Source of the DNA: Collybia mongolica
Taxonomy: Eukaryota > Basidiomycota > Agaricomycetes > Agaricales > Clitocybaceae
Length of the DNA: 64,000 nucleotides
Assembly: GCA_013420905.1 (NCBI GenBank)
Contig: JAAXNY010000021.1
Coordinates: forward strand, 1 to 64,000
Direction: 5' to 3'
The notes under the pieces were generated by a model. That model did no database searches. It was given only the letters and a program-made list of their open reading frames with translations, and was not told where the DNA came from. This document shows positions 1 to 11,096 of this stretch, piece by piece; the first letter of the stretch is position 1; the number at the start of each line of letters is the position of its first letter. A program made the position numbers and the translations under genes.

Positions 1-2326
1 GAGATTCCTTTGCAAGTTGGAATAGATATCCGCCGCGCGTGTCGATCTCCTCTTTAAAGTCTGACAGTTCCAAAGGGTCATCCAATCCTTCCGTTGGGTT
101 GATAAACCTTAAAGGACCTGAGGGTTCGTCGTAACCATCGTCTGGGTCCGGGTAGACAGGATCCCCTAGCCGCGCGTCGCGTCTTGACAGACCGTCTGGG
201 CCAAAGCCTTTACCAGCTTTATGAACCAAAGTAAAGTGGAACATAAGTATCCTATCGATCCACCTATTTACTGTTGCATTAGGTCCTAAACTTGGGTTTG
301 ATAACATCCCCTTAATGTACTTCGCATCCGTTTCCACTACCAAATTTCGTACTCCAATAAACCAATAATAACATGCCATTAGAACTCTCATTAATCCGAA
401 TAGCTCTCGTTTGGGTTGTGAGAAGCGCGCTTCGCGCTCATTCAGAGTTATCGAGTCAAATCTAGCATAGTGCTTTCTTCCAGGTATATCAGGGTCTTCC
501 TGGTAGATGTAGTAGCCTACGGCTTTCCATGACGTATCTACTGACAGTACTACTGGCGTATTCCAGGTGTAATTAATTGGACGGAGCGCGGGGCTATTTT
601 TAAGTGCGTCTAATAATAGCTGCTGCGCTTCTTCTTGCTCAGGCCCCCATATCCAAGGTTCACTACTCCTAGTTAACTTTTGAATTGGTTGACCTATACG
701 GGCGAAGTCTTTAATGAAATTCCTGCATACACCAATAGTTCCCATGTAAGCGCGTACTTCACTGACATCTTTGCATGGTCCCCATCTTTCAACTACACCG
801 ATTCTATCTGTAGTAGGTTTCCGTCCTTCATATGTACATCTATGTCCTACCACTAGAATTTCACTTGCGCATAACATAGACTTATATCCTGAAAATGTTC
901 CTCCAGAATACTTCATTCTCTGTACGACGCGATTTACATTTTGCATATGTTCCCAGAAGAAGCGCCTAACACCTGGAGCACCAGGTAGCTCTTCTTCTGT
1001 TCCGTCCGGTAGTTCGTAACGCGTTGCTGGACCGCGCACGGGTACATCATCAATATAGGGTATTGTGACATGTGGTACCTCATCCTGTAGGATGTACGTG
1101 ACATCGTCATGAAATATTGGAACAGAATTCGTCCATCCCATAGGGAGTGTTACTAATCTCAGCGCGCCAAATGGTGTTTGGAACGTGGTTAGATCGCGCG
1201 AGGTTTCTGCTAAAGGCCTCTCATCGTATCCTACATATAGATCCATCATTCCGCCACAAGCGCGCCCTGCGAAGTGTTCTGCTAGTTCTTCGGTAGCGGG
1301 TGGTAGACCCGAGTGCGCTATTGTGACTGCATTCAGTGGTTCTAGACTATGTACAATTCTAAGCTTCTTTCCTGGGCCTTTCTTTAATACGGTAAACCAT
1401 CTAGACCTGTATGATGAATTGGATCTCTCATAGACTCCTGCATCAATTTTTGTCTTGATGATTTTACAAACATCTTCATAGATTCCTGGTGGGATTCTAA
1501 TGTTCCTCTCTGTCCACGGCGTATGTGGGACTACTGGTATTTCGACGGGAGGAAAATATTCCTTCTTAAAACTACCGCGCTCACTATCATTCCAAGCAAA
1601 ACCATCATTATGTTTGCACATAAAGTCGTGGATTATATCCATCTCTTTAGGTTTTAAGAAGCTTTCTTCTTCGTGTACTCTTTGGAATTCCGCGCGCCTT
1701 TCCTCAGTGTACCTCCCAGTTGGTTTAAACGGAGGTGGGTTAGGCGTTAGAACTGGTAGGGCCGCTAAAGGGTCGCCCTTTATATCTCTGATAATTCTAA
1801 ATTTATCAGGCAGGTCCGCCAGTGTTGGTTTTGTTTTCAAATGTACTGGTTTATACTTCTTTCCTACTAGCTGATCCATGGGCTCAATATTACACTTTTC
1901 ACTTGTTGCCGTTCCAAGACCGCGCTCGTTTGTGCCAATTTGCCACTGCTTTAATTTACTTAAAGCTTTATTGATCATGGGCTGTTCTTGAGCGTATGTC
2001 AGCGGTCTAGTGGGTGTGCTTGCTGGGTCCCTACTGTTCTGCTCGTAGTTTATTACTGGTCCATCGCGCTCATCTACGGAAGCCAAGTACATGGCTAGTA
2101 ATTCGCGTTCAGGTACTGTACTATTCATGTTTACATCACTTCTAGACAAAAAGACATCTCTAAGTTCTTTGTGACCAAAATTCCGCTTATCAGTAGGGTG
2201 TCTATAACCCGTTATAATAAAGTTCCCGTCCTCATCTTCAGCAATTTCTACGGCTAGCTCTCCTTGATCACTTTGGATTAATTCATCGAAGGCCGAAAAT
2301 CCTGCTCCGGTTGTCTTTTCAACAGC
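1..2326 (-). CDS. Ty3/gypsy pol (reverse transcriptase and RNase H), partial at window edge
   Basis: The frame is open from 2326 to the window start with no stop that I found. It encodes the enzyme that copies the element RNA into DNA. Going downstream there is a linker, then RT with the catalytic YIDD box near 1050, a thumb segment (DVSEVRAYMGTIGVCRNF, about 740-690), then RNase H with its three acidic positions visible: VDTS near 540, KREL near 405 and ETDAKY near 320. Integrase would lie off the left edge. The frame is -1 relative to the protease ORF and overlaps its last ~50 nt, with no stop between codon GCT at 2326 and the pol body. No obvious pol start codon exists, so expression by frameshift or splicing is inferred. 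Confidence 0.9.
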
Positions 2327-3483
2327 TTAGGCGGTGATCCCTTTGCATGGGTAGGAATAGTACACCTTCGTCCCGTGTTAGGGTCCGTGATAGTGACTAC
2401 TTGTCCCCCGTCCCGAGCATTTTTGATCTGACTTTCCGTGAGCGTATCAAACGGTCTCCCGAGCAATACTTTGTATGCGGGTGAATTTATAATATGTACT
2501 TGGAGGTAGATGGCCATGTCATTAAACAAGAAAGGGACATTGCGCGCTAATCCCGCTGTTTTCTCCACTTGTTTATTAGCACTCTGCATGTGTATGACAA
2601 CGTCCGGATCCCATGAAATATCCAAGTCTAAAGCCGTTTGTTTAGCCATTGATACTATTTGGGATCCCCCATCTAATAAAGATTCCTCCGTTCCTACCCC
2701 ATTTATTACTGGATATACTGCACGCAAAGAGGCCGATTCTTTTGCTACATACAACTGTTTGGGCTCTTCCCCAGCTGGTAAAGATTCTAAATACTGTAGG
2801 ACTGGGTCCCCGCATATTATAGATCCCTTAGGTATTCCGCCGCGGTCATACTCTGAGATGAAGAAAGACTGGAATGGGATTGACTCTACTGGTAGCGCGT
2901 CATGCCGTAAGTAGTTATCATCAAGTTCCCAGTCCCCTCCAAAGGGTAAGACGTCTTCCTCATCTATTCCGTTTATTTGCAAGTTAGCGTCCCTTTGGGT
3001 GAGGGACTTACGTCTGGCAGTTACAATATTCTTTATCCCATCTCTAATGGTTTTTGACAAGCCCATTAACTCTCCCGTGGTCAATGTGATAGGGTTGTCT
3101 AACACTTTAGCAATTATATCGCCACCTTTTAATTTTACTTCTATCGGGGACTTAGTTTCATAAGTCGGACCGCGCTTAGTGTTAAAATTAGGTAGCGGAT
3201 CAACTGGTTCAGGGTTGCGTTCCGTTCTCCGGGGTATGTAGGGTACCACGGGCACATCGATGTAGGGTAATTCTTTTCGTACTGGGGACTTTACTGATGG
3301 TTCAACAAATTTTACTTTCTTTTTACTAGGAGACGGCGCTACCAACTCCTCTTCACTACTATCCTGACTACTCTCTGAATTGTTACTTTCTTGACGACTA
3401 TTTCTATTTTTACTTCGGTCCTCTGGCTGTCTCTTGGAACGCGACCTAGTCGTAGGTCTAGCGTGTTCCTTAGCCTCCTTCAT
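2278..3483 (-). CDS. Ty3/gypsy aspartic protease ORF
   Basis: This 401-codon ORF starts with a Lys/Arg/Ser-rich charged region (residues ~1-75). A linker follows, then a retropepsin-like domain at about residues 255-355. The active-site region reads LLDGGSQIVS, with DGG in place of the usual DTG/DSG, and the flap-to-C-terminal motif reads YKVLLGRPF. It would cleave the Gag and Pol precursors inside the virus-like particle. The ATG at 3483 lies 6 nt below the end of the gag stop codon and in another frame. The ORF is intact, and a near-identical copy lies at 7918-9123. The DGG active site recurs in both copies, so it is a family feature rather than a mutation. Confidence 0.85.
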   Translation of the reverse strand: MKEAKEHARPTTRSRSKRQPEDRSKNRNSRQESNNSESSQDSSEEELVAPSPSKKKVKFVEPSVKSPVRKELPYIDVPVVPYIPRRTERNPEPVDPLPNFNTKRGPTYETKSPIEVKLKGGDIIAKVLDNPITLTTGELMGLSKTIRDGIKNIVTARRKSLTQRDANLQINGIDEEDVLPFGGDWELDDNYLRHDALPVESIPFQSFFISEYDRGGIPKGSIICGDPVLQYLESLPAGEEPKQLYVAKESASLRAVYPVINGVGTEESLLDGGSQIVSMAKQTALDLDISWDPDVVIHMQSANKQVEKTAGLARNVPFLFNDMAIYLQVHIINSPAYKVLLGRPFDTLTESQIKNARDGGQVVTITDPNTGRRCTIPTHAKGSPPKLLKRQPEQDFRPSMN

Positions 3484-3488
3484 CGGAC

Positions 3489-5000
3489 CTAATTGAAACC
3501 CGACTCTTTAACCTTGTTTTGGTTATTGAGTTCTGCTACCTGCCCTAATAAAGTACTCATTTGTGCTTGTAAGGCTACTATGTCAGGGTTCGGCGCGCTC
3601 TTTGCCGTAGGATTATAGTTATTATTTATATATTCCTGTTTCTGCATCTGAGGCGCTACTGGCAGCGCGGTTTGCGCGCTCTGTTGTCCTAACATTTGTT
3701 GCGCTTGAAATTGTGCCATTTGTGCCATTATGGCTTTCAAGGTTCCAATGTCGTTACTATTGTCTACTGCATTATGTGACTGCATAACGGACAATACTCC
3801 TGGAGCGGGTCCTTCCGTGACATCTCCGTAATAAAGGGCCGCTACCTTCTTTGAATGGAAGTGTTCCACTTTATCTTTCAATGATACCGTTTCTGGTTCT
3901 CTTGGAATATATGATCCGTCTGGTAAGCATACTCCTCCATTTGCGTTGGTTTTTATTTTCCCTTCCTCAAAATGTTTCTGTTTCTCGGGACAGGCCATTA
4001 TGAAGTGTCCGGGTGTAAAACAGTAGTGACATTTATACGCATTTGGTCTTTGTGGTTGTCCTCCTTTAGGCTTTCCGTACTGATTCTGATACTGATGCTG
4101 CTGGGGTGCGCTATTCGTGGCATGGTTCTGAACAGTTGCTTGTTGAAGTGCTTTCATTACATCCTCGAATCCACTCCTCGTATTCTTCTCATTTACTTGG
4201 AGACGGTCTAACAAATTAACTATTTGTTGTTTTATTTCATCCATCTCTACTTTGATTTTGGGCGCTGCTGTTGCTGTTACGGACGTTATAAACGATCTAT
4301 TTGTGTCTGGAATATTCATGTTGGCTACGCCTTCAGAAATGCTGATTGCAGTTGCTATAACTTCCTCCAGATCGTACTGATCCCCTTTTCGTCACACAAG
4401 CGCGGCGGCTTCGGCAATAGTATTAGGATCTGCTCGGTTGTTTGTAGCAACGGCTTGTCCTGCCTGTGTAGCATTAGACTGATTATTCCCTAGCAGGGTT
4501 AGCCTTCCTTGTACTTGGGATCTGAAGACTTCGTCTAGACATCCCAAGAACTTGGTAACTAATTCTCGGTTAGAGATAATAGGTGGCCTAACTCCCAAGA
4601 GTTTAATAGATTCTGCTTTGAATTCACGCTTCAGCTTTTTCAGCGCGGCCTCATCGGTTACTCCAATACGTGGGTTGGCGCGACACACTGCTTCTAACTT
4701 GGCTACTGATCCTTCTACTTGATCGAGTGCTTCCGGATAACTAGAGATCAACTCTGTCTTGAAATCCGTCCAAGTGCCTGTCTTATAGTGGTCTAATGCC
4801 CTCCACTCATTCTCTGATTGTAGGTCTGCGTATTTTCCTAACATTAACTTCTTTTCTTCATCATTTGTAATGTTACACTCCTTCCATAGGACCTCCATTC
4901 GATCCAGAAACCGGATTAAACCCGTGGGCTCTTTTCCTTTGAATACTGGTGCATCACGGACGCCTGGTTGGGGCATATATTTACGAGGGGGTTCAGTCAT
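3489..5000 (-). CDS. Ty3/gypsy gag with one in-frame TGA
   Basis: Gag forms the particle shell and binds element RNA. The first ATG of the frame is at 5000. A capsid-like segment of 202 codons (RFLDRMEVLWKEC near the start, helical and charged) ends in TGA at 4392-4394. The same frame then continues for about 300 codons to a TAG at 3489, passing a retroviral-type zinc knuckle, CHYCFTPGHFIMAC (C-X2-C-X4-H-X4-C), near 4035-3994. The frame is also open upstream of the ATG to about 5349, encoding a Ser/Pro/Arg-rich stretch without Met. The second copy (9129-10640) has the same TGA followed by CGA. The TGA is therefore either an inherited nonsense mutation or a readthrough signal. Confidence 0.85.
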
Positions 5001-5437
5001 GATTACTGAACGGTTCTGAGTAGCTAACGAGTTCGGGTTTGCTACTGGGTTTACTACGGACGATCTTCCGCGCGCTACTGGTCTACTAGTAGTCGATATG
5101 TTTCCTAAGGGCTCTGGAGTTCTAAATACTTGCCTTGGTCCTGAAGATCCAAAGGCTGGTTGTGAAGATCCTCGTGTGCGCGCTCGCCTAGGAGGTGGTA
5201 ACGACTCTGTTACTCCAGCGTTTGGCGAATTTTTAGTCTGCCGCGTTTTTGTAGCTACTTGTCTTGCAAGTGGCTGATTAGTTAGTCTGTTTGACGAGCT
5301 GGCTTGTGGGCGTGGCTCTTGAGACAGATTGACTAAACTTTCTCCGCTCTACTTCAATTTGTAGACGACGTTACTCGTCTTGGTATAATATTTTTCAAAG
5401 AAAGACGCTCTCTTTAGACTATTCAAAAACTCTGAAC

Positions 5438-5455
5438 CCTCGCGGTGGGCTCCAG
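5438..5455 (-). other. Primer-binding site, outer gypsy element
   Basis: Two bases inside the LTR end, the minus strand reads TGGAGCCCACCGCGAGGG, beginning with the TGG expected to pair with a tRNA 3' CCA. The same sequence at the same spacing occurs next to the other LTR (11078-11095). I could not assign the tRNA from memory. Confidence 0.75.
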
Positions 5456-5456
5456 A

Positions 5457-6673
5457 TGAAAGGGGGCTCCTGGGCTATAAGTGCGCTGATGCTATGAAAT
5501 GTAATCCCTTACACACACACACCAAACTTAACAATCAACACACGAACAGTAGGAATCGCCTGTTTTGAGTTCGGGTTCAAGTGCTTAGAAGCACTAAGCT
5601 TTGAATAGTACTAGCCAAAGCCCTTTTCAATGATCTCCCAACGGGTTTGATTCAGACAAAAGCTTCAACACAGGTTTATAAACCTGCTAGGTATATTTAT
5701 AATATTTCTCGATCCGATAGACTGGGTACCAAGTGTACGTTCAATTATTAATGATCCCAAACGGATCTGTAAGTCCAAGCGACTTATCAAACAATACAGT
5801 GCCAAGTGCACTAAGGCCAAGTGCCTAGTAATTCCAACGGACAATACGATACTAAGTTCCAAGTGAACTAAGTCTCTTTAATTCTGTAGTTCTTCAATCA
5901 ATTCCAATCAAGACACGTTGAAGCAATCTGATCCTTAATTCGGGCACGCAATAGTGTTTTTAACAAATGTGATTTGTATACTCTATAGTAGCGCGAAGTG
6001 GGGGCAAGATTCCTTGCCTTAGCGCTACTCACCTACAGTCTATTTATAATGTACAAACTAAATATCATATGGAATTGTAAATTTTACACGGAACCGCGCT
6101 CCCGCGCGCCAAGAATCTGTATTCAATACTGACGCGTCTACTACAACTTGGCGCGCGCGCCATGCGTGCCAATTATGTCGTTTACTGGTTACTTATCAAA
6201 TATTGAAAGAGCTGGCTAAACTCTTATCAAGTCCCGACCGCGCGCTCTGTTATTTAAAACAGCGCGGCACTGTCGTTTACTCCTCCTGATTGTCCTGGTT
6301 GCTATTCACGGTGTCCCGTCACTTCCGGTAGTTAACACCAAGTACCCCTGACTAGGATCGGGTTGTGCAAGTCCCGAATTTACAATTACTTCTCCTATTA
6401 ATGATGATCCCCGGACTAATGATATCATACTACAACGGTTACTTATGAACTAAGACACCGAGGTTGTAACCGGGCATGGTGAATAGGACTAATAATAGAC
6501 CGTACTCATAGTCCTCTGTACTGATAGTGTATTATCCATTAGACTAGTTCACTCTGATTAGCCGTCTCGGAGCTCGACTCTAATCCTTTATTACTGCTTA
6601 CTTGGTTATTAGAAATGACACTAATAGCCTTACTTGTTGACTTTATAAGTGCAAACAATTTCGGGCCCTATCA
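5457..6673 (-). repeat. Gypsy LTR 1 (shared, 1217 bp)
   Basis: On the plus strand it runs TGAAAGGGGG...GGGCCCTATCA; in element orientation it starts TGATAGGGCC and ends CCCTTTCA, the standard TG...CA ends. It is the 5' LTR of the outer element and serves as the 3' end of the truncated inner element. It differs from the LTR at 11097 at many scattered sites. That LTR is closer to the solo LTR at 52387 (for example both read gctatgtaatg where this copy reads gctatgaaatg). The LTR carries the CA microsatellite near 5512-5522 and should hold promoter and polyadenylation signals, which I did not map. Confidence 0.93.
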
Positions 6674-7966
6674 GCGCACGGGTACATCATCAATGTAGGG
6701 TATTGTGACATGTGGTACCTCATCCTGTAGGATGTATGTGACATCATCATGAAATATTGGAACTGAATTCGTCCATCCCATAGGAAGTGTTACTAGTCTC
6801 AGTGCGCCAAACGGTGTTTGGAACGTGGTTAGATTGCGCGAGGTTTCTGCTAAAGGCCTCTCATCGTATCCTACATATAGATCCATCATTCCGCCACAAG
6901 CGCGCCCTGCGAAGTGTTCTGCTAGTTCTTCGGTAGCGGGTGGTAAGCCCGAGTGCACTATTGTGACTGCATTCAGCGGTTCTAGACTATGTACAATTCT
7001 AAGCTTCTTTCCTGGGCCTTTCTTTAATACGGTAAACCATCTAGACCTATATGATGAATTGGATCTCTCATAGACTCCTGCATCAATTTTAGTTTTGATG
7101 ATTTTACAAACATCTTCATAGATCCCTGGTGGGATTCTAATGTTCCTTTCTGTCCACGGCGTATGTGGGACTACTGGTATCTCGACAGGAGGAAAATATT
7201 CCTTCTTAAAGCTACCGCGCTCACTATCATTCCAAGCAAAACCATCATTATGTTTGCACATAAAGTCGTGGATTATATCCATCTCTTTAGGTTTTAAGAA
7301 GCTCTCTTCTTCGTGTACTTTTTGGAATTCCGCGCGCCTTTCCTCAGTATACCTTCCAGTTGGTTTAAACGGAGGTGGGTTAGGCGTTAGAACTGGTAGG
7401 GCCGCTAAAGGGTCACCCTTTATATCTCTGATAATTCTAAATTTATCAGGCAGGTCCGCCAGTGTTGGTTTTGTTTTCAAATGTACTGGTTTATACTTCT
7501 TTCCTACTAGCTGATCCATGGGCTCAATATTACACTTTTCACTTGTTGCAGTTCCAAGACCGCACTCGTTGGTGCCAATTTGCCACTGCTTTAATTTACT
7601 TAAAGCTTTATCGATCATGGGCTGTTCTTGAGCGTATGTCATAGGTCTAGTGGGTGTACTTGCTGGGTCGCTGCTGTTCTGCTCGTAGTTTATTACTGGT
7701 CCATCGCGCTCATCTACGGAAGCCAAGTACGTGGCTAGTAATTCGCGTTCAGGTACTGTACTATTCATGTTCACATCACTTCTAGACAAAAAGACATCTC
7801 TAAGTTCTTTGTGACCAAAATTCCGTTTATCAGTAGGGTGTCTATAACCCGTTATAATAAAGTTTCCATTCTCATCTTCAGCAATTTCTACGGCTAGCTC
7901 TCCTTGATCACTTTGGATTAATTCATCAAAGGCCGAAAATCCTGCTCCGGTTGTCTTTTCAACAGC
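6674..7966 (-). pseudogene. Truncated Ty3/gypsy pol of inner element
   Basis: This is the same -1 pol frame as in the outer copy, starting after a stop just above 7966 and open through the RT fingers and palm. It includes the linker, RT motifs around GGMMDLYVGYDERP, QTPFGALRLVTLPMGWTN and YIDDVPV, and stops within a few codons of the YxDD box. The coding sequence then runs straight into the LTR end at 6673. RT thumb, RNase H and integrase are missing, so the product cannot act alone. Residues up to the break show no internal stop. The loss therefore looks like one deletion or a template-switch event rather than gradual decay. Confidence 0.9.
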
Positions 7967-9123
7967 TTAGGCGGTGATCCCTTTGCATGGGTAGGGATAG
8001 TACACCTTCGTCCCGTGTTAGGGTCCGTGATAGTGACTACTTGTCCCCCGTCCCGAGCATTTTTGATCTGACTTTCCGTGAGTGTATCAAACGGTCTCCC
8101 GAGCAATACTTTGTATGCGGGTGAATTTATGATATGTACTTGGAGGTAGATGGCCATGTCATTAAACAAGAAAGGAACATTGCGCGGTAATCCCGCTGTT
8201 TTCTCAACTTGTTTATTAGCACTCTGCATGTGTATGACAACGTCCGGATCCCATGAAATATCCAAGTCTAAAGCCGTTTGTTTAGCCATTGATACTATTT
8301 GGGATCCCCCATCTAATAAAGATTCCTCCGTTCCTACCCCATTTATTACTGGATATACTGCGCGCAAAGAGGCCGATTCTTTTGCTACATACAACTGTTT
8401 GGGCTCTTCCCCAGCTGGTAAAGATTCTAAATACTGTAGGACTGGGTCTCCGCATATTATAGATCCCTTAGGTATTCCACCGCGGTCATACTCCGAGATG
8501 AAGAAAGACTGGAATGGGATTGACTCTACTGGTAGCGCGTCATGCCATAAGTAGTTATCATCAAGTTCCCAATCCCCTCCAAAGGGTAAGACGTCTTCCT
8601 CATCTATTCCGTTTATTTGCAAGTTAGCGTCCCTTTGGGTGAGGGACTTACGTCTGGCAGTTACAATATTCTTTATCCCATCTCTAATGGTTTTTGACAA
8701 GCCCATTAACTCTCCCGTGGTCAATGTGATAGGGTTGTCTAACACTTTAGCAATTATATCGCCACCTTTTAATTTTACTTCTATCGGGGACTTAGTTTCA
8801 TAAGTCGGACCGCGCTTAGTGTTAAAATTAGGTAGCGGATCAACTGGTTCAGGGTTGCGTTCCGTTCTCCGGGGTATGTAGGGTACCACGGGCACATCGA
8901 TGTAGGGTAATTCTTTTCGTACTGGAGACTTTACTGATGGTTCAACAAATTTTACTTTCTTTTTCCTAGGAGACGGCGCTACCAACTCCTCCTCGCTACT
9001 ATCCCGACTACTCTCCGAATCGTTACTTTCTTGACGACTATTTCTGTTTTTATTTCGGTCCTCTGGCTGTCTCTTGGAACGCGACCTAGTCGTAGGTCTA
9101 GCATGTTCCTTAGCCTCCTTCAT
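7918..9123 (-). CDS. Ty3/gypsy aspartic protease ORF, inner element
   Basis: This is a 401-codon intact copy of the protease ORF at 2278-3483, differing at only a handful of residues (for example a charged-region SRDSSEEE versus SQDSSEEE, and GLPRN versus GLARN). The LLDGGS active-site region and the YKVLLGRPF motif are retained. It sits 6 nt after the gag frame as in the outer element. Preservation of this ORF next to a deleted pol suggests the deletion is recent, or that the element was mobilised in trans by full-length relatives. Confidence 0.85.
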   Translation of the reverse strand: MKEAKEHARPTTRSRSKRQPEDRNKNRNSRQESNDSESSRDSSEEELVAPSPRKKKVKFVEPSVKSPVRKELPYIDVPVVPYIPRRTERNPEPVDPLPNFNTKRGPTYETKSPIEVKLKGGDIIAKVLDNPITLTTGELMGLSKTIRDGIKNIVTARRKSLTQRDANLQINGIDEEDVLPFGGDWELDDNYLWHDALPVESIPFQSFFISEYDRGGIPKGSIICGDPVLQYLESLPAGEEPKQLYVAKESASLRAVYPVINGVGTEESLLDGGSQIVSMAKQTALDLDISWDPDVVIHMQSANKQVEKTAGLPRNVPFLFNDMAIYLQVHIINSPAYKVLLGRPFDTLTESQIKNARDGGQVVTITDPNTGRRCTIPTHAKGSPPKLLKRQPEQDFRPLMN

Positions 9124-9128
9124 CGGAC

Positions 9129-10640
9129 CTAATTGAAACCCGACTCTTTAACCTTGTTTTGGTTATTGAGTTCTGCTACCTGCCCTAATAAAGTACTCAT
9201 TTGTGCTTGTAAGGCTACTATGTCAGGATTCGGTGCGCTCTTTGCCGTAGGATTATAGTTATTATTTATATATTCCTGTTTCTGCATCTGAGGCGGTACT
9301 GGCAATGCAGTTTGCGCGCTCTGTTGTCCTAACATTTGTTGCGCTTGAAATTGTGCCATTTGTGCCATTATGGCTTTCAAGGTTCCAATGTCGTTACTAT
9401 TGTCTACTGCATTATGTGACTGCATAACGGACAATACTCCTGGAGCGGGTCCTTCCGTGACATCTCCGTAATAAAGGGCCGCTACCTTCTTTGAATGGAA
9501 GTGTTCCACTTTATCTTTCAATGATACCGTTTCTGGTTCTCTTGGAATATATGATCCGTCTGGTAAGCATACTCCTCCATTTGCGTTGGTTTTTATTTTC
9601 CCTTCCTCAAAATGTTTCTGTTTCTCGGGACAGGCCATTATGAAGTGTCCGGGTGTAAAACAGTAGTGACATTTATACGCATTTGGTCTTTGTGGTTGTC
9701 CTTCTTTAGGCTTTCCGTACTGATTCTGATACTGATGCTGCTGGGGTGCGCTATTCGTGGCATGGTTCTGAACAGTTGCTTGTTGAAGTGCTTTCATTAC
9801 ATCCTCGAATCCACTCCTCGTATTCTTCTCATTTACTTGGAGACGGTCTAACAAATTAACTATTTGTTGTTTTATTTCATCCATCTCTACTTTGATTTTG
9901 GGCGCTGCTGTTGCTGTTACGGACGTTATAAACGATCTATTTGTGTCTGGAATATTCATGTTGGCTACGCCTTCAGAAATGCTGATTGCAGTTGCTATAA
10001 CTTCCTCCAGATCGTACTGATCCCCTTTTCGTCACACAAGCGCGGCGGCTTCGGCAATAGTATTAGGATCTGCTCGGTTGTTTGTAGCAACGGCTTGTCC
10101 TGCCTGTGTAGCATTAGACTGATTATTCCCTAGCAGGGTTAGCCTTCCTTGTACTTGGGATCTGAAGACTTCGTCTAGACATCCCAAGAACTTGGTAACT
10201 AATTCTCGGTTAGAGATAATAGGTGGCCTAACTCCCAAGAGTTTAATAGATTCTGCTTTGAATTCACGCTTCAGCTTTTTCAGCGCGGCCTCATCGGTTA
10301 CTCCAATACGTGGGTTGGCGCGACACACTGCTTCTAACTTGGCTACTGATCCTTCTACTTGATCGAGTGCTTCCGGATAACTAGAGATCAACTCTGTCTT
10401 GAAATCCGTCCAAGTGCCTGTCTTATAGTGGTCTAATGCCCTCCACTCATTCTCTGATTGTAGGTCTGCGTATTTTCCTAACATTAACTTCTTTTCTTCA
10501 TCATTTGTAATGTTACACTCCTTCCATAGGACCTCCATTCGATCCAGAAACCGGATTAAACCCGTGGGCTCTTTTCCTTTGAATACTGGTGCATCACGGA
10601 CGCCTGGTTGGGGCATATATTTACGAGGGGGTTCAGTCAT
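9129..10640 (-). CDS. Ty3/gypsy gag with the same in-frame TGA, inner element
   Basis: It matches the gag at 3489-5000: an ATG at 10640, a 202-codon capsid-like part, TGA at 10032-10034, then a frame that stays open through the CHYC...H...C zinc knuckle to a stop at 9129. The 202-codon part appears identical in sequence to the outer copy, and the 276-codon part differs at only a few positions (for example G/E in KPKxGQPQ and A/P in LPVxPQ). No frameshift is present. The shared stop context is GTG TGA CGA. Confidence 0.85.
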
Positions 10641-11077
10641 GATTACTGAACGGTTCTGAGTAGCTAACGAGTTCGGGTTTGCTACTGGGTTTACTACGGA
10701 CGATCTTCCGCGCGCTACTGGTCTACTAGTAGTCGATATGTTTCCTAAGGGCTCTGGAGTTCTAAATACTTGCCTTGGTCCTGAAGATCCAAAGGCTGGT
10801 TGTGAAGATCCTCGTGTGCGCGCTCGCCTAGGAGGTGGTAACGACTCTGTTACTCCAGCGTTTTGCGAATTTTTAGTCTGCCGCGTTTTTGTAGCTACTT
10901 GTCTTGCAAGTGGCTGATTAGTTAGTCTGTTTGACGAGCTGGCTTGTGGGCGTGGCTCTTGAGACAGATTGACTAAACTTTCTCCGCTCTACTTCAATTT
11001 GTAGACGACGTTACTCGTCTTGGTATAATATTTTTCAAAGAAAGACGCTCTCTTTAGACTATTCAAAAACTCTGAAC

Positions 11078-11095
11078 CCTCGCGGTGGGCTCCAG
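11078..11095 (-). other. Primer-binding site, inner gypsy element
   Basis: Same 18-bp sequence and same two-base spacing from the LTR as at 5438-5455. Confidence 0.75.
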
Positions 11096-11096
11096 A

